From contig BTPG01000003.1 in the NCBI GenBank assembly GCA_036245525.1, positions 139,996,485 through 140,060,484 of the forward strand: a DNA stretch of 64,000 bases. The letters run 5' to 3'. Made by a program: the position numbers and the translations under genes. Positions 53,472-63,995 of the stretch are shown in pieces. Under the pieces are notes generated by a model that was not told the DNA's origin, did not search any database, and worked only from the letters and a program-made list of their open reading frames with translations. Source of the DNA: Semisulcospira habei (lineage: Eukaryota > Mollusca > Gastropoda > Semisulcospiridae). The first letter of the stretch is position 1; every line of letters begins with the position of its first letter.

Positions 53472-53560
53472 TTAACCCTTTGGGTGTCGGGAAAAGTTTT
53501 AGTCGCGATGGTTCCTGCAGGAATCATCTCGACCAAAACGGTTACCGACACCCGTAGATA
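53472..53560. mobile_element. Family C palindrome
   Basis: TTAACCCTTTGGGTGTCGGG and ACCGACACCCG around GGTTCCTGCAGGAATC. GGGTGTCGG pairs with CCGACACCC; sisters have GGCTGTCGG with CCGACAGCC. Confidence 0.8.
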
Positions 53561-53754
53561 GACTAAAGAGGAAAGAAGAAGTGATGGTTGCACCTTCTGC
53601 TCGACACTTGATGGCCTTCCTCTAGGGTGGCCAAAAAATTGCGCCACGAGTGACCTCCCTTAAGTGTAGCCAAAAACAGCGCCACCGTCTGGTAAGGAAG
53701 AGAAGTTAAAAGTCCCGTAATCATCGCCGGAGGAACAAATTGCCCGGGAGATAC
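53561..53754. other. No feature seen
   Basis: Short unassigned stretch containing a repeated GTGGCCAAAAA/GTAGCCAAAAA word. Confidence 0.4.
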
Positions 53755-54190
53755 TAAGTCTGAATTTCGTATCCATCCAGCCCAATAAATCTGCAAGAGG
53801 CACACAGTTTCATGAGCCCCCGCAGGTTTGCGGAGTCTTTTAAAAATCTAAGCCTTTTGCTCGCTCCATTTACATCCATATTGAGGGGCAGGTTGATGGT
53901 CGAGACCAAGTCTGAATTTTGTACCATCCACCTCATTCCATCTGCAAATGGCACAGATTTTCATAAGTCTCCACAAGCTTGCGGGGACTCATGAAAATAT
54001 TTGCTCCTTGCTATCTTCATTTAAACTGTATCAGTCTTAAAGGAGTGAGGAAGGGCATTGAGAGACACATTAATGGTCGAGACCAAGTTTGAAGTTTGTA
54101 CCCAGGCAATTTCATCTGAAAGGGTCGCAGATTTTCAGAAGCCCCCGCAAAGCTTCCGTGGATATGTGCCCATTGCTGTCCACGTTTGCA
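53755..54190. repeat. Three decayed family A-type hairpins in tandem
   Basis: Units at about 53791-53862, 53940-54012 and 54112-54180, each preceded by GTCTGAATTT.GTA.CCA-like sequence and, for the last two, ATGGTCGAGACCAAGT. Period about 150-175 bases. A local tandem amplification of one element, not independent insertions. Confidence 0.65.
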
Positions 54191-54779
54191 GTGTGTCCTT
54201 AGGATGAGGAGAAGTATTGTGGATTCAGTCCTGCACTGTTAACCAAAGTTCCTCTCTCTGGGACAAAGTGCTGACCATTTTGCTACCATCCGATTTCTTC
54301 TGAAGGTCTTAGACACTCCACATAAAGAGTTGCCTTTCCTAAAGCGGTGCAGCGGCACAAGACATCTTATAATTAATTATTCATCTTGATTCTTCCAGCA
54401 ATTGCAACTTAATTGAGACTGTCCTCTTCCAAGGCGGATTGGCAAAAGTTATCTCAAAGGACTGCGTTCACCAACAAAATGTATAACCTTTTCAAAGCTG
54501 GCACTCTTCAAACAGATTTAGATCGACCATGACAATTTAAAAGCTGTGACAAACTAGCTATTTTGGCACCAATCTGGACCAATCATGGCCAACTTACCTG
54601 GCTGGAATCAATATTTCTGTCTCAGACTCATCATCCCAGTAACTGATAAAACTTGGTCTGACGAGTTTGCTCACCTAAGTCTTCCTACGTCAGTACTAAT
54701 AGTTGCCATACTTAGAGAAAGATCAAAGGTCCAACTGGTTTAGCTCCTTAAGTCCTGTTACACAAACAACTGAAAAAAT
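54191..54779. mobile_element. Decayed family B fragments in unassigned DNA
   Basis: A family B stem scrap at 54520-54595 (AGATCGACCATGACAATTTA; TAGCTATTTTGGCACC). The rest is unassigned. Confidence 0.45.
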
Positions 54780-55035
54780 ATGGATCGACCATAATAGTTC
54801 ACTAGGGTGGTGTCACAGTACCTTGGCGCCTACAGGCGCCAAGGTACTCTGACACCACCCGTGAGCTGTATTGGACTATTCTGGGCTATTCTATTGAACT
54901 ATTCTGACACCGTACTTTAGACGATCACATCCGAGTTAATATGAATTGACCTAGATAGTTTAAGGATGGTGCCAGAGTAGCTTAGACTGTTCTAATACAC
55001 TGTTCGTACCATCCTCAAGCAATCACGACCGTATC
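54780..55035. mobile_element. Family B hairpin plus a second decayed copy
   Basis: Hairpin 54782-54876. AGTACCTTGG pairs with CCAAGGTACT, whereas other copies have AATAGCTTGG with CCAAGCTATT. A second, poorly paired copy lies at 54950-55030. Confidence 0.7.
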
Positions 55036-55700
55036 TGTCTTCCGTGCTATTATGTGGTCTCCAGGGGACAAAGTTCGACCGCAGGCCTAAATGCGTTGTT
55101 TTAAGTCAAAGCTGACGCCCCGAAGGTCAGTAGGAGGAACGCTATAATAAAGTTAGCGGTACCCGACCAGCAGAAGATGACACAGATTATCATAAGCCCA
55201 TGCAGTCTGCAGCCGCAGGTCCTCATGAGTATATGTACGCTTCTGGCTGATTTGGATGGCCATTTGCGAGATCGGTCTCAGAGTCGCACCTTAGGTAAGT
55301 AGTCAGCACAGACTGGGAGACAGAAATTGCGTTGTCGTGATGTGCATCAGTGTAAATCATTTTTCTTTCTTCTGTTCATTGGCTTGGACAGTAACAGAAG
55401 AGAGAAAATTATGTTCACCGGTACATATCGTGGAACCCCATCTATCCACAGGAGGGATAAATCGAATACCGTATGCTAAGATTTCTGTTCCCAGGCTTAC
55501 CGGCTCAGAGCGTAAATAGTACACGGGTACCTATTGATCTGAGGAGCCACTGATAGGGTTTATAACTGGCTTCCAAATCCTGCGATTTCTCCACCGCCGT
55601 CTGTGGAAACAGGTAAAAATAGGCCATTAGGGGAGAAACTGTGCCATCAAAAACCTACTTATTTCCCCTTGGATCTTGGCGTAACCATTTATCCCTTTTT
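55036..55700. other. No gene; family A remnant at 55160-55245
   Basis: GACACAGATTATCATAAGCC ... GTCCTCATGAGTATATGTAC. Otherwise unassigned. Confidence 0.5.
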
Positions 55701-55905
55701 CCTTTGACTCCTTCACGGAAAAATAAACTAGACGTTTCATCTACAAGAGGCATAGATCCTCATGGGCCCCCGCAACTGCGGAGGCTCATGAGAATCTATG
55801 CCTCTTGCTGACAGCACTTTGTATCCATCTTCCTTCTACTGAGGCTCTGAGTGAATACAATTTCAGACACATAATCTGCGTCAACTGGCATTGAAGGGTT
55901 TATAA
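55701..55905. mobile_element. Family A element
   Basis: TCCTTCACGGAAAAATAAAC at left, hairpin 55743-55808, then ATAATCTGCGTCAACTGGCA and TTGAAGGGTTTATAA at right. Confidence 0.7.
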
Positions 55906-55994
55906 TTTTTGTTTGGGTCAGTCAGAAAATAGCACCACGGCCGTTGAAGGTCAAACATATATATGATGCATTTAATTTTGGCACACTTAGCTCT

Positions 55995-56065
55995 CACACT
56001 GGTTGTCTCCCTCGCTTCGCTTCCGCTGATCAGCGGTAGCGAGTCGGTGGAAACAACGCAGGTGT
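55995..56065. mobile_element. Family J hairpin
   Basis: CACACTGGTTGTCTCCCTCG and complement around TTCCGCTGATCAGCGG; outermost words CACAC/GTGTG also pair. Confidence 0.7.
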
Positions 56066-56290
56066 GATTCGATCTATTACTGTCCGGCCGCTGAAGATGA
56101 CTAACAGAAAGTCTTTAAGTATAGCCAGTCTCTCAGTGATGGCACTACGGTGAGTAAAAGTCGTGGGACTTACGTCTCACTCAGCTCACCCACGCACCGA
56201 GGCAGACGTCGTTCCGAGGTGCCTTTGCTGACTTGAACATTTTTACTGATCAATGGCGTCTGCCGCGAGAGACCAAACTAAACTATATAA

Positions 56291-57020
56291 TTAACCCCTT
56301 AACTGCAACTGATGTCGTACATTGTATGTCTGAAGTCTGTGTTTACAAAGTCAACGTGAAAAATGAATACAAAGGGGTCTCAGCGAGAGGCATGGATCCT
56401 GCGGGGACTCATGAGGATCTATACCTCTTGCAGCTGAGTGATGTTCACATTTTCACGGGGTCAGCAACCTTTTTGGGGGGTCTATTAAGAACTGATCCGG
56501 ACTGGTTACAACGAAACCCAATATACGCACCAGCTGTGTATGGGTGTACCCCATAAGTGTGTTTTTCTCGCCAGTAAAGGGGTTACGTTTTCAGTTAGTT
56601 TGGTTTGTTGTTGTTGCTGCTGTCGTCGTCGTCTTCGTTGTCGTTGTTTGTATTAAACGTCTGTTCATCAAGAGGCAAAAAGACGTTAAATAAAGTTCAT
56701 TAATTATTCATTCAAAACGAAAAACACTAAAATAAACGAAGAGTTCGTGACCACCATATGCGTCCAATGGTAGGAAAAAGAGGTAAAGTTACTGTCATAG
56801 TAAAACAACAACAACAAACCAAACTGACAACTTAACACTTTCACTGGCGAGAACAAAAAACAAACACAACATCACCCAACTGCAAGAGGTATAGATCCTC
56901 ATGAGCCCCCGCAGTTGCGGGGGCTCATGAGGATCTATGCCTCTTGCTCAGACCACTTTATATCCATTCTTCACGTTGAATTTGTAATCACAGACTTCAG
57001 ATATAAACTGATCCTACAGG
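56291..57020. mobile_element. Two family A elements in inverted arrangement
   Basis: First copy 56291-56586 (TTAACCCCTTAACTGCAACT to CGCCAGTAAAGGGGTTA) has lost its left hairpin arm and carries ~95 bases of extra DNA. Second copy starts 56831 (TTAACACTTTCACTGGCGAG) with a near-perfect hairpin at 56882-56947. Between them, AGTTAGTTTGGTTTGTTGTT at 56591 mirrors CAACAAACCAAACTGACAAC at 56811, so the flank itself is inverted. Confidence 0.7.
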
Positions 57021-57546
57021 TGGAAAAAAAAATCCACTCTTGTTTCGTTTTATGGCAAGAAAACTTGGTCATATCAGTTACGTTACACTCTGTTTCTAGC
57101 TTCATGCAGCTACTGCCTTTTTTTGAAAATTTCAACAACAACAAAATTACAGAAATAAATATGGTCTAGAATGACAAAATCTTAGCGAACTATTCTGTTG
57201 CTGTTGTTGGGGTTTTTTGTTTGTTGTTTTTTGTGATTTATTTTCCTTCTGTTTGTTTGTTGGTTTGGGAGTTTATGTTGCTTTATGTTTAGGTTTGGTT
57301 TTTTTTTTATTTTGTTGTTGTTTTGGGTCATTAAATGTATTTTTCTTTCTTAGTTTATTTTACCTGATCAGCTCTTTCGAGGCGTGGGGAGCTGGGGAGC
57401 TCCGGTGTTAAGAACATTCGACTCTCGCGTCAGTCCACTGCTCCCGACGTCGGCCCGAGGATCTTTTGCTTACTGGGTTGTCTTTCCTTACTCTATTGCT
57501 TATTTCATTTCATGGGCATCTAGAATCTGACCCTGTGAAAGTATAA
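57021..57546. other. No gene; T/G-rich tract and one family F scrap
   Basis: 57190-57360 is TTTG-rich. A half arm of family E/F lies at 57440-57474 (CCGACGTCGGCCCGAGGATC). Confidence 0.5.
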
Positions 57547-57615
57547 GACAGCAAGCCCGTTTTTGCAAAAAGCGAGTTTCATTGTAATAATAATATCACA
57601 ATATCGCTTTTATAA
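57547..57615. mobile_element. Family G element, decayed
   Basis: GACAGCAAGCCCGTTTTTGC, a loose inner hairpin, and ATCGCTTTTATAAC. Abuts the next family B copy. Confidence 0.6.
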
Positions 57616-57822
57616 CACATTCTGCCCAAAGACCGAAATCCCCAAATTTTGAAGTTGCCCTTTGAAGGACCGTATTACAATTCTAGAGACAGATCGAGCA
57701 TGATAGTTCAAGGGTGATGCCAGAATAGCTTGGCGCCTATAGGCGCCAAGCTATTTTGGCACCACCTTTGAACTATCATGCTCGATCCATATCTTGCTGT
57801 GGTGTGTCGGGGCTGAATGAGT
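57612..57822. mobile_element. Family B element
   Basis: Left end ATAACACATTCTGCCCAAAG, right end CGGGGCTGAATGAGTTTAA. Hairpin 57692-57787. GATCGAGCATG pairs with CATGCTCGATC, whereas sisters have GATCGACCATG with CATGGTCGATC: a C-to-G change matched by G-to-C. Confidence 0.85.
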
Positions 57823-59061
57823 TTAAAAAAAAATGTACTTAACGTACCGTATCGTACTATTTAGCATTGAGTTCCTTGGGCGGAGGAAGGCATTTTCGTC
57901 AGTTCGTCTTTATAATCCGGTGGTGTACCACGTACTCTTCTCAAACAGATCAACTGGTCACACTATACTCAAGGGAGATAGCTCTTCTCAAGGGACATCA
58001 CTCGCGCATCCGCTGTTCCGCCGCCATGTTTATTGTTTCCGATTGCGGTTAAAGGATGTGGCGAACTGAGACTTGAACTAAAATGTCTTGCCTTGGCTCA
58101 CTCCGGCTGCTTCCCTCGATTCGCTGCCGCTTATCAGCAGTTGGTTGGTTGTACATTGCTTAACGTCCCGACAGCAACAAGACTTTCTCAGAACGTGCCA
58201 GCACTGCTTGTGAAAAAAATAAAAAATAAAATAAAACATTATTTTGAATTATGTCGCCAGTCCAACATGCTAAACAAACCCAAGACATAGTAGGGACGAC
58301 GCACCCTCATACCAGTTTTGTTTAACGAACCCTAGTCCACAAAAAAGAGCAGAAAATCATAAAAATTACAAAACATATACAGGGAAATCGATAGATAAAA
58401 AATGCGTTAACCGCAAACACATCATCTCCCAGGTGTAGCAGATCATCCAGCAACACACATCCAACATCAAGAGCCACCGGCAGAGCAGACAGTAGGGAGA
58501 ATTTAAACAAGAAAAATACCGGTGAATGGACCAAAGGTAGACAGGAACGTGCCCCAGAAAAAGGAGAAAAACCCACCTTGTGGGACGCACCAGGGAACTA
58601 AAAAGTATGACTCATCACACCCAAGTCCCCCAGGGCAGACCCAGGTGGGCGCGGAATCGAGGGAGACAACCCGTGTGGCCAATGCGGCATGCCTCGAACG
58701 CTAACTTTGCCGCGCTGTATACAGCCCGTCGCAAATGAGTTAAACTCCAGACAATTGATGTTCGTTCTCTTGTAGAAAGTTAAACCACAGACATGTTTTC
58801 CCTGGGCTAGACTCTGACCTCTGGGTGCCAGGTTGAAATCTGGAAGTGTCTGCTGTCCGGATATTGAACATGACCTGACCTTGCTGTACCCTGCTCTCAT
58901 GTGGGGGGGGGGGGGGGGGGATAAACGGGGAACAAAGATGACTATCTTCGCTTGACCACTGCCCCGTCAGTAAGAGGCACAGAATCTCTTGATGCAGCGT
59001 TAATCAGATCTTGCGGAACAGAAGAGACCTGTCAACATCAGCACACACTCGTTTGTCCCAG
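57823..59061. other. No gene seen; family J and D scraps
   Basis: Family J fragment at 58110-58145 (CTTCCCTCGATTCGCTGCCG). GCAAATGAGTTAAAC at 58730 resembles a family D end. G-run at 58902-58920. Confidence 0.5.
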
Positions 59062-59142
59062 CAGCAAAACGTCTTCGGGCCAACGACGGCCACAGCCGTG
59101 CGCGGGTCCACAGCGGCCATCGTGGGTCCGAGGACCTTTGCT
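59062..59142. mobile_element. Family F hairpin
   Basis: AGCAAAACGTCTTCGGGCCA and TGGGTCCGAGGACCTTTGCT. The core is shorter than at 4947. Confidence 0.75.
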
Positions 59143-59197
59143 TACTGTGTGTATACAGCAGCGCCTGTTTTGAACCTTATGAGAGGGTCAACTGTCA

Positions 59198-59422
59198 TTA
59201 ACCCGATCCCTGACGAGAAAAAAAATTAACACCACCCAAATGCACTGAAGAGGTATAGATCCTCAAGAGCCCCCCCCCCCCAGTTGCGGGTGCTCATGAG
59301 GATCTATGCCTCTTGCTGGAACTACTTTGTATCCATGCTCCTTTGGCGGCTAGGGATTTTCGAAGCTGAATTTACAGTTATCTCAAGAATACAATCTGCA
59401 TCCACTGGCAGTGGACGGGTAA
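59198..59422. mobile_element. Family A element
   Basis: TTAACCCGATCCCTGACGAG to GGCAGTGGACGGGTAA. Hairpin 59246-59314 with an expanded C-run on one arm only. Confidence 0.75.
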
Positions 59423-59611
59423 AAGACCTTCATTTGAGTAGCTGTAGCCACCTACATGTCGGTCTTTAATGACAGGTGGCACGTTTTGCCCTTCCAGAGC
59501 TCTCTTGAGAAAGCACCCTTGAAGACCCTTTTTTTCTTGCAAGTAAGATGCATGGTTGCTCAAACGAGTTGAGCTGTATTGTGACAGGCTCGTGAATGCC
59601 ACCCAAGAGAC
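59423..59611. other. No feature seen
   Basis: Unassigned sequence. Confidence 0.4.
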
Positions 59612-59750
59612 TTAACACATTCAGCGCAGACACGCCACACTGAAGAAGATGATGATCGACCATGATAGTTCAAAGATGGTGCCGCCAATAGCTTGGCGCT
59701 ATCTTGGCATCACCTTTGAGCTACCATGATCGAACTATCTCCTGGTGGCG
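59612..59750. mobile_element. Family B element, diverged
   Basis: TTAACACATTCAGCGCAGAC at left; hairpin about 59652-59735 with a shortened centre (CCAATAGCTTGGCGCTATCT). Right end lost. Confidence 0.65.
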
Positions 59751-60339
59751 AGAAACTGTAAAAGCATTTCCAGGAACCTGGAGCCAAGGGCAACACACAG
59801 TCGATCGCCTCCGGAGCAGGTAGGTGGAGAAAGACAGCGTTGAGCAGGCTTGAAAGGACACGAGAGATCCATAGTAAACCAGACTAATACTGCTACGATG
59901 TCTAAAGGAAGACTGATGCGTGGGGTAGAGCGCGTAGTAAGCCATTCCGAGTGCAGAGTTCCCATTTTGACCGAAATGAACTAAACTGAAACCGCAATAT
60001 AATCTTTAGAAGACAGCTTTCAACTTTCACGACAATCAATGCCACTTGTTGGACACTTTAATATCGGCGCTCCAACAGGTATCTTTCGCGTGGCAAACTT
60101 GGCAAGTCTGCCACGCCAAAAGTGGTTCCTGGTCGACCTGGCGTAGGGCTCATTTTTTTTTTTTCTAGTTACACCGGCAAGGTCTTCTGATAGTCGCTAA
60201 GATTCCAGACCTCCTGACTTTGCCAATGTCAAGAACAACCGGAAGCAGAGGAAGCAGAGGGGGCTCTGTCAGGATTAAAAGTTCTTTTGTGACTGAAGAG
60301 TGTCATCCTCAAGGGACTTAACCTTAACCTGGCCTTCTG
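59751..60339. other. No feature seen
   Basis: No gene or repeat recognised apart from a short T-run near 60154. Confidence 0.45.
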
Positions 60340-60440
60340 CAGTCTTTTAACTGTTCCTTTCTCGTTGCAAGAAACACAAATACACATAAGCGTTTGCTGT
60401 TTATTTGAGAATATGTGTTTCTTGCTGGCTGCAGATGTGT
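60340..60440. mobile_element. Family A hairpin, strongly diverged but still paired
   Basis: 60366-60425: GCAAGAAACACAAATACACA and AATATGTGTTTCTTGC. The outer stem differs from the family (GCAAGAGGCATAGAT) at about four positions and both arms show the same changes. Confidence 0.65.
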
Positions 60441-60449
60441 ATATATTTG
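60441..60449. repeat. Target-site duplication, left copy
   Basis: ATATATTTG, repeated at 62088-62096. Because it is AT-rich and overlaps the end of a TGA repeat, chance cannot be excluded. Confidence 0.6.
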
Positions 60450-62087
60450 CCGAGACTTGTATAACTACAAGGCTGAGCCAGACACCAGCATCCTCCAAAA
60501 CAACCAGGCTGGGGCCAGGAAGGCTGAAGACCTGCCAGTGTTAGCTGAAGAGGTGGAAGCAGCCGTACGCAGCCTGAAGGGAGGAAAGTCTCCAGGTGTA
60601 GACAACATACCTGCTGAACTGTTGAAACATGGAGGAGAAGTAACAACGAAGGTCCTCACTACACTCTGTCAAAAGATCTGGGAGCAAAAGAAATGGCCAG
60701 TAGAATGGACACAGTCTCTAGTGATCCCGCTCCCCAAGAAAGGAAACATGAAACAGTGCCAGAACTACAGAACTATCAGTCTGATAAGTCACCCTAGCAA
60801 AGTAATGCTTAGAATCATTCTCAACCGCCTCAAAACTTTCGCCGAGGAACTGCTGGCAGAAGAACAGGCTGGCTTCAGAGTTGGAAGAAGCACTGTAGAG
60901 CAGATTTTCAACTGCCGCGTCCTGATCGAGAAACATCTGCAGCATCAGCGCGAACTCTACCACAACTTCATTGATTTCAGGAAAGCATTTGATCGCGTCT
61001 GGCACGACGGACTCTGGCAAGTCATGAGATCGTTCAACATAGAGGAGGGACTGATCCAAATGATAGAAGCGCTTTACAAGAACGCCTGCAGCGCGGTTCT
61101 ACTTAACAATCAGTCAGGCGAGTTCTTCAGGACGACGATCGGTGTCCGTCAAGGATGCCTGCTCTCTCCTGTCCTTTTCAACATATTCCTGGAGAAGATC
61201 ATGCAGGAAACCCTCCACGACCACCATACTTCAATCTCTATTGGTGGCAGATCCCTGTGCAATCTTCGATTCGCAGACGATATTGACCTCATGGCAGGCA
61301 GCAATAGTGAGCTCCAAAACCTGACAGACAAACTTTCAAGTAGCGCAGGGTCTTATGGCATGGAGATCAGTACGGATAAAAGCAAAGTGATGATCAACAC
61401 CACAAGCGACAGCAGCAGCAACATTCACATGAACGGCCAGAAGCTAGAAGAGGTCAATAGCTTCAAGTACTTGGGAGCCACCCTGTCCAAAGACGGTAGT
61501 TGCGTAGCAGAGATCCGTATCAGGATAGGTACAGCAACATCCGCAATGGCCAGGCTGGACAGGATATGGCGAAGTAACTCCATCAGCTTCACCATCAAGT
61601 ACAGGCTTTACAAGTCCCTCGTAGTGTCTATTCTACTCTACGGCTGTGAGACTTGGACACTGCTTGCAGACTCAGAAAAGAAAATCCAGGCCTTTGAGAA
61701 CAAGTGCCTGAGGAAGTTGCTCCGCATCTCGTACCGCGAGCACAAAACCAACGAATATGTACGGAGCATCGTCACCTCCCTGGTGGGCCCACATGAACCT
61801 CTTCTGGCAACCGTGAAACGGCGCAAGCTTGCTTGGTTTGGCCACGTGACCCGACACAACACCTTGTCCAAGACTATCCTCCAAGGCACTCTCGAAGGAA
61901 GTCGTCGGCGAGGTCGTCAGAGAAAGAGTTGGGTCGCAAACATAAAAGAATGGACCGAACTCGAGATGCCAGACTTGCTTGCCACCGCCCAAAATAGAAC
62001 TCAGTGGAGAGCACTGTCTGTTGCTGCTGCCTTTCAGTCCCCCCAACGCCCAGTTCGGGCAAGGGACTGATGATGATGATGATGATG
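60450..62087 (+). mobile_element. RTE-like non-LTR retrotransposon, 5'-truncated
   Basis: 1638 bases between two 9 bp copies of ATATATTTG. It contains only the reverse transcriptase half of the usual ORF and ends in a (TGA)n tail instead of poly(A), as RTE-clade elements do. The lack of endonuclease is explained by 5' truncation. Confidence 0.8.
60451..62070 (+). CDS. Reverse transcriptase of RTE-like retrotransposon (N-terminal part missing)
   Basis: 539 codons open to the end, no frameshift or internal stop. Order of motifs: SGKxx-type finger (GGKSPGVDNIPAELL, about 60585), QNYRTISLISHPSKV (60760), motif A FIDFRKAFDRVWH (60969), motif B GVRQGCLLSPVLFNIFLE (61141), motif C FADD (61270; the two Asp are catalytic), motif D GMEISTDKSKVM, thumb FKYLGATLS (61465), GCETWTL (61642), RKLAWFGHVTRH (61825) and a basic C-terminus (RRRGRQRKSW). 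It would make cDNA from the element's RNA at a nicked target. The frame is open upstream to an ATG at 60415, but codons before 60451 are host DNA. The TGA stop is the first unit of the tail repeat. Lacking promoter and endonuclease it is probably not active. Confidence 0.9.
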   Translation, partial: RDLYNYKAEPDTSILQNNQAGARKAEDLPVLAEEVEAAVRSLKGGKSPGVDNIPAELLKHGGEVTTKVLTTLCQKIWEQKKWPVEWTQSLVIPLPKKGNMKQCQNYRTISLISHPSKVMLRIILNRLKTFAEELLAEEQAGFRVGRSTVEQIFNCRVLIEKHLQHQRELYHNFIDFRKAFDRVWHDGLWQVMRSFNIEEGLIQMIEALYKNACSAVLLNNQSGEFFRTTIGVRQGCLLSPVLFNIFLEKIMQETLHDHHTSISIGGRSLCNLRFADDIDLMAGSNSELQNLTDKLSSSAGSYGMEISTDKSKVMINTTSDSSSNIHMNGQKLEEVNSFKYLGATLSKDGSCVAEIRIRIGTATSAMARLDRIWRSNSISFTIKYRLYKSLVVSILLYGCETWTLLADSEKKIQAFENKCLRKLLRISYREHKTNEYVRSIVTSLVGPHEPLLATVKRRKLAWFGHVTRHNTLSKTILQGTLEGSRRRGRQRKSWVANIKEWTELEMPDLLATAQNRTQWRALSVAAAFQSPQRPVRARD

Positions 62088-62090
62088 ATA
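62068..62090. repeat. (TGA)n 3' tail
   Basis: Seven TGA units, the first serving as stop codon of the reverse transcriptase. Confidence 0.9.
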
Positions 62091-62096
62091 TATTTG
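62088..62096. repeat. Target-site duplication, right copy
   Basis: ATATATTTG, matching 60441-60449. Confidence 0.6.
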
Positions 62097-62149
62097 TATT
62101 CCTCAAGTTTCAAGACATTCATTTAGGGGGTTTTACCTCAGATTGACCT

Positions 62150-62245
62150 TTGCATTACCTTACGAGAACGTTCCCTTTTGCAAGAGACATAGATTCGCAT
62201 GGACCCTTGGGGGATTATGTGCATCTGTACCTCTTGCTGACAGAG
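62150..62245. mobile_element. Family A hairpin, decayed
   Basis: 62183-62238: GCAAGAGACATAGATTCGCA and CATCTGTACCTCTTGC with a weak centre. Confidence 0.6.
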
Positions 62246-62299
62246 ATTATGTGCCGGTGTCTGTTCAATTTTCAGGACGGTATTTGAGGTTCACCCATT

Positions 62300-62480
62300 C
62301 GCTGTTTTGTGGATCCAGATAGTGTCTTTGAAATACTTGTCAATTGAAAGATATACCCAGCCGTCAACAGAACATGGATACACAGTGGTTTCAGCAAGAG
62401 GGATAGATCCGCATGAGCCACCGCAACTGCAGGGGCTCATGAGGATTTATATCTCTTGCAGTTGTGTGATTTTTTAATGA
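62300..62480. mobile_element. Family A element
   Basis: Flank CCAGCCGTCAACAGAACATG, hairpin 62393-62459 with a few mismatches, right flank GTTGTGTGATTTTTTAATG. Confidence 0.7.
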
Positions 62481-62746
62481 AAACGCAATCATTTCTTATA
62501 CAGCATCGTTTGATGATTTTTGTTTATTTAAAATTGAAATATCGTCTAATACTTGATCATCCGATAGTTGGGAGGATGCCAGTGAGCGAAATGTCCTCGG
62601 GCCGACGCCGGACTTTTGCTGACACACAGACGTGGGAGTAAATTTGTTGTATTGTAGGCTGCTGCATTCAAGGCGCGTCCACAGGAAAACATCAATCCCT
62701 TTCTTCTCTCCGGTAACTAGGCGTTGGTACGTGCTTGGGTACCACG

Positions 62747-62800
<54 letters not shown>

Positions 62801-62930
62801 GTGAGTGCGACCGCCGTATGTGAGTGCGTGTGAATCGTGCATCTGCTTTATTTTGTATGTGCTATACTTAGTCATTCGCTCACATTAATGCTTATAATAG
62901 CTATGACTTCATGCAGTGACGTACCTCACC
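62481..62930. repeat. (CT)n microsatellite and family E scrap in unassigned DNA
   Basis: (CT)n 62754-62798. A family E fragment at 62590-62622 (CCTCGGGCCGACGCCGG). Confidence 0.7.
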
Positions 62931-62988
62931 TGCTGTCTCACTCGAGTGACTATTGTTGATCAGCGAAGTCGAGGGAGACAGTTTGTGC
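62931..62988. mobile_element. Family J hairpin, decayed
   Basis: CTGTCTCACTCGAGTGACTA and GCGAAGTCGAGGGAGACAG around GTTGATCAGC. Confidence 0.55.
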
Positions 62989-63039
62989 AGGTACTAGTTA
63001 TCGTAAGGAGGGGGAAGGGAAGGGGGTAGAATGAGGGGA

Positions 63040-63850
63040 CGTCGATAGAAAGTTTGTGTTAAAAATTAAAAAAATAGATTAAAAAAATTTTTTTTTTTTT
63101 GCTGGTCTATTATGTGCATTTTGATTTCCCGCCTTTTGAACTTTGGGTGTTTCGATGTTCTTTCAATGCATTTTCTTTCATTTACATAAGTGTGTGTGTG
63201 TGTGTGTGTGTGTGTATGCATGTGCGTGTGTTTGTGTGTGTGTATATGTGTGTGCATGTGTATGTGTGAGTGCGCGCGTGAGTATACATGTTTGTGTTTG
63301 TGCGTATGTGTGCATAGAGTCATATGTGTGTAGTATACATGTATATAGTTTCATTTGTCGTTAGGCTTGATTCTGTATTTCTTTCAATTTTCCTGTTTTG
63401 ACATGTATGTACACTTTTTAATATTTGTTATGTGCGTTGTTTGACTGTGAACTTTTTTGTTTCTTTAATGGAAATTGCACCTCACTGTTGCCCTGGGGGA
63501 GTAGGGGTGAACGGGGGGGGGGGGGGGGGGTGGGTGGGGGGGGGGGTCGTGTGAGTGTGTGTATGCGTGTTGTGTAGTGTGTGTGCGTTGGTGTGTGTGT
63601 GTGTGTGTTTGCGTGTGTTGCAGTATGTGCGTGTGTGTCTGTGCGTATGTGTGTGGTGTAGAATGTGTGTGTGTGTGTGTGATTGATGTAGAGAGTGGTT
63701 GTGGCTGTGTGCCTTTATTTACTTTCGTGTGAAACTGTTGTTTTGTTTGTGATAGTGTTCAATGGTAGTTCTTAGCTTAATGGTAGTTAGGCAAGTTTGA
63801 AAATTGGTCCTGTTACCAAATACTTTTACCATTATAAAATAAAGGTTCAT
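63040..63850. repeat. A/T tract, (GT)n-rich and G-rich sequence, retro-tail
   Basis: A/T homopolymers 63060-63100, (GT)n at 63190-63340 and 63550-63690, G-run 63515-63547. At about 63833 AAAATAAAGGTTCATTG resembles the retro-tails at 18060 and 36735. Confidence 0.8.
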
Positions 63851-63851
63851 T

Positions 63852-63995
<144 letters not shown>

